DNA of 19,309 nt from Emmonsiellopsis sp. PD_33. Taxonomy: Eukaryota > Ascomycota > Eurotiomycetes > Onygenales > Ajellomycetaceae. The first letter of the stretch is position 1. Each line of letters begins with the position of its first letter. Both the position numbers and the translations under genes were made by a program. The DNA lies in the NCBI GenBank assembly GCA_032988165.1, contig JANTQF010000510.1, positions 1 through 19,309 on the forward strand, read 5' to 3'. Shown here in pieces: positions 10,000-19,185 of this stretch. The notes beneath the pieces are model-generated. The model was given only the letters and a program-made list of their open reading frames with translations. It did not search any database and was not told the origin of the DNA.

Positions 10000-12900
10000 G
10001 CAGATCCACAAATTAACATTGGCAGCGCCAACAAATGACACCTGGTGGCATAATCAGGCTAATACGGAAACCGCGTATAGAAGACGGAATGAGATATGAA
10101 AGGAAATGCGAGAGCCATCAATAAACTGCCTGCGTGCGAGTTTACGAACATGTGTCCGAATCTGTGGCACCGGGCACAACTCATTCAGTATCTGAGTAAT
10201 AGAACTCCCCGAGGTAGGGTAGGGGGTGGTGATGCACAAGATCTCCGTGGAGCTTTTGGTGGTTTTTAACGTGGCTAATATGATAGGTTGTCTTCGCGAC
10301 AGCCATGATCCCAAGCACTGTCAGTCCAGCATTGTCCTTGGAGTCATCCCGGCACCAACGTAGTAGTTGATTGGCTAGACCATGCGGAGGAATGCATGGA
10401 AGAGACAGCGGGTTTCTTGCCGGTTGCTCTCCGCCAAGCAAGGCCAAGGATTCGAAATCTTGGCATTTGACATTTCTGAGCGGACCCTTGGAACCATAAT
10501 AGTACCAAAGCACGGCACGAGACGTTGCTGCGAGTCCTCACATGTGACAGAGATTGGGAATCCTCGTTGAATTGCAGAATGTTGGTCGCTATTTCCCTAC
10601 CTTTTTTTTTTGTGTCAGTTGCGTCGACTACAAATTCGGGACTTGGATTTGCTTGGTTGAGTTCACATTTGACCTTCAGTTTTATATTTTGCCGCTGCGG
10701 CTGCAGCATGCAGTGAGCAATGAGCATGCAGCCGGCATGGCGCTCATCGGTAACTTAAAAGCTTGGCTGGCAGGCTTCATTGTAACCATGGAGGAGATGT
10801 GGCTGGCGTGAGTTTGGTAGCTTGAACCTAATATCTTGCGGCAATCCTAGCGCCAGTGCGAAGGCGAACGGGTGTTGTTACTGTTTGTAGTGGCTCCGCT
10901 GCTGTTTAGTGCCGGGAGGGCTTCCAAATGCTGTGCCCTGGCTCGGCCATTCTGGCGTGGCATCATGTTCGCAGGATCCGTCGCGACAATTTTTGACCCG
11001 TGCAGGCTCACGAAGAATGATTTTCACTTCTCAGAGTTGATGGTAATCGATGTCGCAAAGTCAATCTTAGAACAGAGGAGAATAGAACTCAACCCGACGT
11101 CACATTCTTGAGGTGGTACAAAGGTATTCCAGGGCCGAAACACGAGTTTGTGCGACTGGTAATGACAGCCATAGTATCAAGCAACTCTTGAGACATCTCA
11201 TGGCATGTTGTACACGCCCCACTGCCGCCACGCGAACACAAGCTTGGCGTATGTTCTGGAATGCGGCGACCCCCGTGCAGCGATAACGCAGCATCTTGGT
11301 GAAGTAGCGGGGCGTGGTTCTGGAAGGGGGTTGCCACATTGAGCTCGAATTCCTCGGAAAATTGTGTGTTGGGACTGGGGAGGACGTTCCCCACAACCCG
11401 GAATTTGACATGTTTGCGGCCTGACAGGAGCAGGGGTACTAGGTGTAGTAAACTGATATGGCGTCGGTTGGAAAAGGGTACGACGAGGGAGGTTTTGAGC
11501 TTCTGCCACCAGTGAATACCGAATGCCGCTCCTCGCGAGATAAAAGACGGAGCAATCCACAACTCTCGTCATTTCGCTAGCCTTTAGGAGACACCTTGGC
11601 GCGGCTGGGAGAGGCGGGGCGTATGTAGGATTCCGTGGATAGCAACTTGCAAGCGAGATATCACGGTGTCCTCGAGTCTTGGACGACTTGGCAGACAACA
11701 GTTTTCCCAACGCTTGTGCCGAGAGTTGTGGAAGAGGGGCACCCTGGAAATTGCAGGTCTTGGACAAAGTCTTGGGAGGTGGAACGGCGCCAGGGACAAC
11801 TCCATCTGCGAGCTGCGTCTTTCGGCGGCCAGAGAGCGCAAACCGGTCCCCTCAACGTCTGTACCACCGCGGGTTGAACGCATCTCCGTCCTCGTCGTCG
11901 ACTGGCGGAGTTGAGGTTGAAATAAAGTAGCCGCCAGAGTCCAGGATGTTGCCGAATACGGCCCTTCCACTTGCTTCCCGCGCGACTAAAATAGTCGAAT
12001 CCCTAGTCTGGCTTGATACGAGCCGCCAACCCATTCCCATTTCTCGTCCCAAACACACTTCTGCTTCCACTCGAGACGCCCGCGATGGAAAAGGCGAAGT
12101 CCGCGACCTGCACGTGCTGCGGATGTTGACAGCTATTTGATAGCAGAAAATGGGAACCAGGGGGGGAAATTCCCAAGGACCTGGTCAACCCCATGGTTCA
12201 AGACACCACTGCTCCGGACGGCCCATGGTTATGGCTCAGGGTCGGTCCACGGCAAAGGGACGCCTGACTGATATGTCGGGACCAATATAAACTCTCTGAT
12301 CTCAAGACTGGTTATCCACACTGTGCTTCGCGATTGAGCTCCACCGAAGGTTTCTGGCAGCGGTTTTGCCATGCTCGACTTCTACTACTAAGGTACGCGG
12401 GGGCTGATAAGTCTTCTAGAACTACGAGTCTCTGGACGATTATCCGGCCGACTCGTGATGAGCCATAGTCGTGAGTCATCGCGCCGTTTTCGGCGGCGCA
12501 TCGCAAACCGCCCTCATGGCTCGCCCACGCCCTCATATCCCTTGAGATATGCCCAATGACGCTTTTATCTATTGGTCAATGTACTCTGCCCCTTATAGAA
12601 GATGGAGATTCTGGTGCCTTCTGGCATATCCACAGACTAGAAAATATGGATGCTAGTCTGGCAAAGCCCTACAAATGCAGTGACGCCTCGTCCCGGTGAT
12701 CTGCACTACTCTCCAGCAGATTATGTGATCGTCGTATAGTTCGGCCTTTTACTATCGATCCGGGACAGGGGATTCCATACGACCGTTTCTATCCCATTAT
12801 GCGCGTGCCACTACCAACATTCTTAGCTTGGGGATGGCATATCTCCAACCCCCGGCTGTGAGTGAGGTGACTAACCGCCACGTTATTAGCGGGAGAAAGA

Positions 12901-13335
12901 TACGAAAATCTGCCAGACACGCCGCATCCCAAGGCCAACTCCCGCTTCTAGAATCAGAGGAGCGCGGGCTTCAAGGGCTATCCTATCGTCTCCCACCAGC
13001 CACAGATCCGAAAGGGTTGGCGCTTGCTGTCCCCTCCCCTAGCCATATATGTATGCATATTCCAGAGCATTGGACCCTTCCATTCGCCCGCTATCTTCTT
13101 CTCAGCACGAGTACCGGCCCCCCGCGCCCCCTATCTTTGATAATAGTATGGGATACGAAAATGCCAACCAAGCAGAACAGAAACACAGAATATATAATCG
13201 ATCTCAATCTATCCTCCCCCCCCCCTCAACAGGCCTTACAAATCCACCACATAACACCCAAACTATCCAGAACCCAAACCATCCATCACGTGTAACAATA
13301 CCCCTACTCGTACGACTAATTAACCCCGACACATC

Positions 13336-13350
13336 CCATCCCATCCCATC
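13336..13350. repeat. (CCATC)3 microsatellite
   Basis: Three exact copies of the pentamer also seen four times at 7096-7115. Confidence 0.8.
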
Positions 13351-13406
13351 CCGCCCGGTTCAGGTTCATGAAAGGAAGGCAACACAGGGCGCGGAAAGGG
13401 GAGAGC

Positions 13407-13436
13407 GGGATGGGCCGGGCCGGGACGGGGACGGGG
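13407..13436 (+). repeat. G-run cluster with G-quadruplex potential
   Basis: Six runs of three or four G separated by two bases each lie within 30 bases of the plus strand. This fits the standard G3+N1-7 quadruplex pattern several times over. Whether it folds in the cell is unknown. Confidence 0.65.
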
Positions 13437-13633
13437 ATATATGCTGTGTTCTGTCTGTTTTTCTGTTTGGTGGCTGGATGTTATGGTACGGAGATGTATA
13501 AGGTGAGGTGGGGTGGGGAGCTTTGATGATGGATTTCCTGGGGGGATGAGTGCGTTCGTTGGGTATTGGGATTGGGATTGGATGAGTTATTTTAGTCTCT
13601 TCGGTGATATAATACGATATCGCTAGGTAGGAC

Positions 13634-13663
13634 CGGGTCGGGTCGGGTCGGGTCGGGTCGGGT
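13634..13663. repeat. (CGGGT)6 pentamer repeat, G-quadruplex compatible
   Basis: Six exact copies of CGGGT stand in tandem. The GGG runs are spaced by two bases, so the plus strand also fits the quadruplex pattern. It lies about 200 bp from the G-run cluster at 13407-13436. Confidence 0.9.
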
Positions 13664-14527
13664 AGTTAGAGGTGGCTATAATTAAGGTAATCTATCTATG
13701 TGTATATTCTATTCTATATTTGTTCTATCTATGGCTCTATGTATCTTAAGGGATAATCCAAGACGTACACCCTATCGACCGGCTATGTCTATAGCGTGAA
13801 CTATCCATGTATGTAGTTAATGTGGGTAGTAGATAGGTCTGTGAATCCATATAGCACGGAAACGGATGCCCCTCCCCCTTTCCCGATCTTATCCCGCCCC
13901 GCCCCCTGTCTGTGCAACATGCAACAAACACCCTACGTACGACCAATTGGTAGCAAGCCATGTACTGCAATGACCTCCCTCAACCGCCAGTCAGCAAGCC
14001 AGCTAGCCACGCTCCTCGAACGTACGTCGTATGAGGGTGTAGCTAGCTAGTCAGCCATGCCGGGGTTGGGATGCGTTGGATATGCAATATCCCCGAACGT
14101 GTTCGTAGTACAGCGACGCGCCCTCCGGCCTGATGTTACGTGGTGCTTGTTGGTCTTCGATGTCTCTTGGGGGAAGAGGGGAGAAGGAGGGGTAGGCGGT
14201 TGGAGATGGTTGGGTTCGGATGATTTGTGACGCCACTTGGCCGCGGGTGTTTAACTTTTCTCGTCAGGGGAGAAGAAAAGGAGGTTGTATTTGATAGTAT
14301 TCCCGCGGCAAACCGAGCGTTGGGACTGGAGGCGGGGGTTGTGCTTTTCTGACACGGAGAGATGTTGATGGGGTATCCGTTTGTTCGTATGCACAAGAAT
14401 CATTTTCGCTCGTATCTTGGTCGTGGGAGGCCGACAGCAATCAATGGGCGGTGTGCGTCCGCCACTACAGACCCGACCACCAACCTCCTCTGGCTGGATA
14501 TGATCATAGCTCGAAAAACACCCTCAC

Positions 14528-16468
14528 TCACTCCTTAACGCCCACCACAACTAAATTCCTCGGACTAAGCCCATAGTCAAACACCGTCTCCACCCACGCC
14601 TCCTTCACCCCCTCCTGCTCCTTCAAAAACAGCCACCGATCCGTAACAATGATAGATTCGACCACCGACGCGCTAAACGCCATCAGACTCCACACAACAC
14701 TGAGATTCTTCTTCGTCGGCGCGTAGTCGGCTTCATACCGCGTTAGGGTTTCATCAGATAGACCAGCTACCTTCTCGAGTATCGCCGCCCCGTAGTGCGG
14801 GTCGCGCGAGAGCTTCGCAATTGCTGCGCGCACGTAGGCAGTGAAGGAGGTGAAGGCGGCTTTGCGCAGTGATCCGACGATCAACGGCGTTCCGGAGACC
14901 TCGATTTCTTCCTCCATGGACACGCCGCCGATGGCAGATGAGCTGCCTGGGACTGGCACGACACCGTAATCCACTAGGATGCGCTGGAGGAGGGCGCGGA
15001 AGTAGTGTCGCGTGAAGAAAGCCTCGCTGTCTGTTGGCCCCCAGTTATACGGTGCCTGCACGGCCATCATGCGTGCAGTGATGTTTAATTTTATGCTCGT
15101 GCCGCCCTCGTGCGAGTACGTTTCGAGGCGTTTGCTCATGGGGAAGCCGTGAGGGTCGTAGGCTTTCGAGGTGCTTTCGAGGCGGGGGTGGAGGGAGCGT
15201 AGGATGGGCAGTTTGTAGGTTACTGGTCCCAGGCGTTCGGTCATGAGGTTGTAGCAGCAGCCGATCATGGCGATGGCCACGACGGAGGGGTTGAGGATTA
15301 GGGAGCGGATGCCGTGGTGGACCAGGTTGCCGCAGGAGTGTAGGGAGATGACCATGACTCGGGGCGGGGGACTGTTCTTGGGAAGGGTGCCTTTGGAGTG
15401 GTTTTGGTCTTGATTATTCGATGCGGGAGTAGGCTCCACGACATGCTTGATTATGGGCTCCAGGTAGCCGTCTTGAATATCGTGCTCAATGTAGTCCATT
15501 GATCCTTGAAATTCTTCCTCCTCCTCTGTATGGCCATTGGAGCAATCAACACAGCCTGTAGGGTTCAACTCCTTATCGCCTGAAACATGAACTACCGCCG
15601 TTAGGTTCTCCTGCTTAGCTAACGCCTTTGCATCCTGAACCTCCTCATTATTCGGAGTGGACACAGCAGAATCCGGATCCAGCTCAACCACAACCTTCGC
15701 AGCTACACCCGCATCCGGAGCAACGCCATTCGTCTCCTCACCATTTCCCTTCCCCTTCTTCCCCCCCAAAACAACCAACTTCTTCTTCAACTTGGCATGA
15801 ACATCCTTCCCCATCGCCCCGCTAATATTATGATGCCTCCTCTCAATCGCGATTATGCGTCGATTATACAGCGGACTCGCCAGCGTGCGGCCCAGGTAAT
15901 TCTGCCCAGACCCAAAATCGACCACATGCGAGACCTCCTCGCCGCGTTCCTGGCCGACATGCCCCGCAAGCGAGTCCACATAACGCGAGAAGTTGGCAAC
16001 CTCGTGGCTTTTTTTCGGTTTCATCCCAACAGCAATGTGGCTGGGAATTGATTCACGGCCGTTTTGCTGTTCCGATTGGGACTGCGGGGTGAATTCGCGC
16101 TGGAGACAGTGGCGGCGGATTTGGTGGATGTATTCGACCAGGCTGGCCGGGGGCGCGGGGCCGTCTCTCCATCCTATTTCTGTGCCGTTTCTCTGCTTTT
16201 CAACCATGCCTTGTAGGACGTGGATGTCCTCTCTCATGAACAGGTCGAGGGTGGGTCCGATTTCATGGTGGGCGAAGAAGACCCGCCATTCTTCTGGGAG
16301 AACGGTTGTGTAGAGATCCGGCACGCGGGTGAGAAAATCAAGGATATGCATGCCTCCGCAGAGGTTGCGGAAGAGGCTGGAGGTCGTGGCGAAGGAGAGG
16401 AGGGATTCTACGTAGGCGTCGGTGTCTGCCCACTCGGCGGAGAGGGGCAGCGGGGTCTTGGGTATCAT
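14528..16468 (-). CDS. METTL25-type methyltransferase-domain protein, single exon
   Basis: One uninterrupted frame of 646 residues starts at the ATG at 16468 and stops with TGA. Residues 149-156 (MKPKKSHEV) and 184-194 (DFGSGQNYLGR) form the entry to a Rossmann-type SAM-binding fold, followed by a strand and acidic end at about 205-210 (IIAIER). A later block at about 372-382 (MVISLHSCGNL) and 401-411 (MIGCCYNLMTE) matches the METTL25/METTL25B (RRNAD1) pattern. Between them about 135 residues (roughly 231-365) are hydrophilic and low in complexity, a loop-like insertion. The family is annotated as methyltransferase-like. I know of no firmly established substrate for fungal members, so none is assigned. 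It is divergent from the SNARE gene, with 334 bp between the start codons. Confidence 0.88.
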   Translation of the reverse strand: MIPKTPLPLSAEWADTDAYVESLLSFATTSSLFRNLCGGMHILDFLTRVPDLYTTVLPEEWRVFFAHHEIGPTLDLFMREDIHVLQGMVEKQRNGTEIGWRDGPAPPASLVEYIHQIRRHCLQREFTPQSQSEQQNGRESIPSHIAVGMKPKKSHEVANFSRYVDSLAGHVGQERGEEVSHVVDFGSGQNYLGRTLASPLYNRRIIAIERRHHNISGAMGKDVHAKLKKKLVVLGGKKGKGNGEETNGVAPDAGVAAKVVVELDPDSAVSTPNNEEVQDAKALAKQENLTAVVHVSGDKELNPTGCVDCSNGHTEEEEEFQGSMDYIEHDIQDGYLEPIIKHVVEPTPASNNQDQNHSKGTLPKNSPPPRVMVISLHSCGNLVHHGIRSLILNPSVVAIAMIGCCYNLMTERLGPVTYKLPILRSLHPRLESTSKAYDPHGFPMSKRLETYSHEGGTSIKLNITARMMAVQAPYNWGPTDSEAFFTRHYFRALLQRILVDYGVVPVPGSSSAIGGVSMEEEIEVSGTPLIVGSLRKAAFTSFTAYVRAAIAKLSRDPHYGAAILEKVAGLSDETLTRYEADYAPTKKNLSVVWSLMAFSASVVESIIVTDRWLFLKEQEGVKEAWVETVFDYGLSPRNLVVVGVKE

Positions 16469-16802
16469 TGCGGGGGATCTGGCGATGCGTGTGAACGAGG
16501 GTATTCAATGAAAACGATGTAGAGGACTGGAAAACGAAAACAGTCTATATAATATATGAGAACGCGAAAGAATAAGCCCAGTCCACCCCTTGTCCGTCGT
16601 TGAATCTGTCGTTGAAGTCGAAAAGAAAAACGCGGAAGTAGCCGCGCTAACTCCGACACTAACGGGTTAGCGTGCCAAGCCCTGTCCAAGCCAACATCAT
16701 CAACATCAACCTCCTCGAAGATAGAGAGACAGCCTCATCTACGCCCGCTTCGTCCCATCCAGTGTCCGCCACGATTGCACGCCTATATATACTGTTACAG
16801 CC
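16469..16802. promoter_or_regulatory. Shared divergent promoter of METTL25-type and Tlg1-type genes
   Basis: The 334 bp between two opposite start codons must hold both promoters. It contains TATA-like runs at about 16544-16558 and 16783-16790. A 7-bp inverted repeat, CGCTAAC (16645-16651) and GTTAGCG (16666-16672) with a 14-base loop, lies between them. No gene is seen here. Confidence 0.55.
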
Positions 16803-17675
16803 ATGGCAGCCCCCCCAGGCACCCCCTCCGACCCCTTCCTCCAAGTCCAAGCGTAAGCCCGCCTCCCATTCCCTCCCATCCGCCCCAACTAACCAGCCAA
16901 CAGCGACGTCCTCTCCGCCCTCCAAACCACCCGTCCCCTCTTCGCCTCCTACAAGCGCATCCGCTCCCTCGCCACCTCCCCCAAGAACCCCGAGCTCCTC
17001 CAGGCCCGCTCCGAGCTCGAAACAACCCTGCAAGACCTCTCCGCCGACCTCAAGGACCTCATCGAGAGCGTGCGCGTCGTCGAGCACGATCCCTACCGCT
17101 TCGGCCTCGAGCTGGACGAGGTAGGCCGGCGCCGCCAGCTCGTCGAGGATGTTGGGAGGGAAATCGAGGGGATGAGGGGAGAGCTGGAGCGGACGATATC
17201 CACCTCTACAACAACAACAACGACGGGCGCGTTACCCAGCCCGTCGCATTTCGATCAGGATAATGAACATCTACTCAATGGCGAGGAGAGGGGCGCGGAC
17301 TACTATTCCGAGTTCGAGCAGCAGCGGCAGGTGGAGATGATGCACGAGCAGGATCAGCAGCTGGACGGGGTGTTTCAGACCGTGGGCAATCTGAGGCAGC
17401 AGGCGGATGATATGGGGCGCGAGCTAGAGGAGCAGACGGAGATGCTGAAGGAGGTGGATACGCTTGCGGATCGGGTTGGGGGGAAGTTGCAGAGTGGGGT
17501 GAGGAGGGTTGGGCATATTATTAAGAGGAATGAGGGTGGGTTTTTCTATTTTGTTTGGTTGTTCTTATGGGAGAAGATATGCTGACTAGGTGATGTAGAT
17601 ACGGCGTCAAGCTGCTGCATCGCGGTGTTGATTATGGTGTTGATCCTTCTCCTGATTCTGGTCATCGTGCTCTAA
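16803..17675 (+). CDS. tlg1: Qc-SNARE of the Tlg1/syntaxin-6 type, three exons
   Basis: Exons are 16803-16852, 16904-17535 and 17599-17675, totalling 759 bp and 252 residues. Intron 1 (51 bp, GTAAGC, ACTAACC branch, CAG) and intron 2 (63 bp, GTGGGT, CTGACT branch, TAG) both keep the frame. Residues 1-115 form a syntaxin-6-like N-terminal helical region (DPFLQVQADVLSALQ at the start). After a Ser/Thr-rich linker the SNARE motif spans about 155-217, with the layer-0 glutamine at about 194 in GRELEEQ. The last 25 residues are a hydrophobic anchor preceded by two adjacent cysteines (ASSCC). Such proteins sit on trans-Golgi and early endosome membranes and drive fusion of endosome-derived vesicles with Tlg2, Vti1 and an R-SNARE. 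In yeast Tlg1, cysteines at this position are palmitoylated by Swf1; the pair here suggests the same. Without intron 2 removal the anchor would be lost. Confidence 0.9.
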
Positions 17676-17776
17676 TATTACGGCTGGAACTATATTTTTT
17701 GGTTGCGAACAAAGGAAACAAACGGCAGCCGAAACAAACCACCCTCCGAATGGGAATCGAAATCGGAATCGACAAA

Positions 17777-19185
17777 TTAAGCCTTGGCCTTCTTGCGGGG
17801 CCGCTCAGCCTCGTCCTCGTCGGATCCCTCGTCGTCGCTTCCGAGCATCCCCATGTCAATATCCGAGTCAAAGTCATCCGCGACCTCGAACGATTGCACT
17901 ATGCCGGGTTAGCGCGGCTCTACAAAGCAGGGGTTGGCCGGGACATACCGTAATACTGGAGCGCATTCTCCCAGAGATCCTCGCTCAACGCAACGGCCAA
18001 ATCATCGCCGTCAGGGAAGATTTCCGCATCCATCAGCCCATCAGCATCCTCATCATCGTCCTCCTCGTCATCCTCCTCGCCCTCCTTCTTGCTCTCCTTC
18101 TTGCCCTTGGCGACCTCAGCCCAATACTCGTCATCATCCTTGTTCGCGGCCTCGGACGCTGCGGCGGAGATATCCCGTCCCCGATATCCGAACCAGGCAA
18201 AGAAGCTCATTCCCGCAGGGCTATCATCGCACTCCTCACCATGCTCATGGTCATGGTCATGCCCATGCTCCCCCTGCATCTCAGCCTCAACCCTCTCCAC
18301 CTCCTTGACCAACTTCTCATACTCAGGCAACTCCACCCTCTTCTCCGCACTCAGGCTGTCCAAGCCCCCACTCTTCACCACCTTCTTCTCCTTCTCCGCA
18401 AGGTCACACGCAGCATCCAACAGCCCCTTGGTCGGATCGACCTCCTTACTCCTCCACGAAATCCTCACAGGCTCCGACACCAGCCCCTCCCACACACTCC
18501 TCCTCCCACTCCCCTCCTCCCCCTTACTAACACTCTTCCTCCACCAAAACTCCTTCACAACCTTCGCATCACTAAACCACACATTCTCCTCCCCATTATC
18601 AAACTCAAACACGAAGCGGATATTGCGCGGCTCCCCCTTACCCGCCTCATCGACACCGGGCCGCTCGACGGTGACGTTCTTCAGACAGCGCCCGATGATC
18701 TCGGCGTCAGAGGGCAGGATGTAGTTGTCGATGTCGGCGGGGGCGCTGGCGAAGACGCGCGGCCAGAAGTCGGTGCTGGCTAGTTTGGAGGTGATGAGGG
18801 CGTTGCGCCGGGCGTAGAGGGGGCGGAAGCGGGGGATGGAGGCGCGGACTGTTTATGTCATGTTAGATAGATTCCTTTTTTTTTTTTTTTCCGCTTTCGT
18901 TTTGTACTTGATATGGAGTTGGCCTGTTGGTAGATAGAAATGATAATCTTCCCATCAAATCAAATATCAACCCAACCCAACCCAATTTAACCAAACCAAA
19001 TCAAACACACGATGACCCCCCGTAATAAAAATAAAATAATAAGGAAAGAGAAAATATACATACGCGACTCAACCTCCGCAGCAACAAACTCCCTCTCCAA
19101 CAGCGCCAGGTCCAGCGCGGCGTCCTTGGGGATCGAGGGCGCGGCCTCGACGCGCTCGAGGAGCGGGATGTCGCCGGATTCAGTG
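17777..19185 (-). CDS. NAP/SET-family histone chaperone, 5' partial at the window edge
   Basis: Visible exons on the minus strand are 19185-19064, 18848-17949 and 17898-17777. The start codon and first exon are not seen; the frame ahead of 19185 ends at a likely TTAAG acceptor, and no ATG with a usable donor is found in the remaining 124 bases. Introns are 215 bp (GTATGT...AACAG) and 50 bp (GTATGT, GCTAAC branch, ATAG). About 380 residues remain. They include an N-terminal helix ending in PRFRPLYARRN, the core with TDFWPRVF, DIDNYILPSDAEI, FEFDNGEENVWFSDAKVVKEFWWR, an Asp/Glu-rich region, and SFEVADDFDSDIDMG before a basic tail RPRKKAKA. This is the nucleosome-assembly-protein fold, which binds H2A-H2B or H3-H4 and works in the nucleus; the tail could be a nuclear localisation signal. 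A His-Asp-rich run lies near 18238-18272. It is convergent with the SNARE gene, with 101 bp between stop codons. Confidence 0.88.
18876..18890. repeat. Poly-T tract (15 bases) in the long NAP-family intron
   Basis: Fifteen consecutive T lie on the plus strand inside the 215-bp intron (poly-A in the transcript), about 30 bases from its acceptor. An AACCC pentamer run lies in the same intron near 18968-18984. These repeats largely explain the unusual intron length. Confidence 0.85.

Larger units (their letters stand above)
9562..10050. other. Upstream region of the peptide transporter
   Basis: This stretch should hold the transporter promoter. It contains the TATA-like element, two GATAAG hexamers at 9805-9810 and 9875-9880, and the 16-bp palindrome at 9984-9999. 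Small frames in it have no recognisable protein character. Confidence 0.5.
10051..14527. other. Gene-poor stretch without a supported gene
   Basis: About 4.5 kb carries only short frames on both strands. None shows a recognisable domain, and no set of them joins through good splice sites into a protein I recognise. The longest is a 157-residue minus-strand frame at 11089-11562, next to other minus-strand frames extending to about 12200; these could be a diverged or broken gene. I saw no transposase, reverse transcriptase, long terminal repeats or tRNA. Base composition is not strikingly AT-rich, so heavy RIP is not evident. From about 13200 to 14050 the DNA is full of pentamer and G-rich repeats. 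Confidence 0.5.

Noticed and set aside
10243..10250. CTCCGTGG, matching the NirA (nitrate regulator) consensus
   Set aside because: It is a single 8-base match about 680 bp upstream of a peptide transporter, with no nitrate gene in the window.
11860..11885. Minus-strand GCGTTCAACCCGC resembling a tRNA T arm
   Set aside because: The stem pairs only in part and no D arm, anticodon arm or acceptor stem fits around it.
12633..12660. 8-bp inverted repeat CAGACTAG/CTAGTCTG with a 12-base loop
   Set aside because: It is short, AT-rich in the loop and isolated, with no gene end next to it; chance is enough to explain it.
12828..13295. 155-residue plus-strand frame
   Set aside because: Composition follows C-rich and pentamer repeats, no family is recognised, and no promoter or splice context supports it.
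16672..17263. Two Pro/Ser-rich plus-strand frames overlapping the SNARE gene
   Set aside because: They are shadows of GC-rich coding sequence in the wrong frame.
18089..18783. Plus-strand frames of 180-211 residues over the NAP-family gene
   Set aside because: They are antisense shadows; the minus strand codes for a recognised family with good introns.
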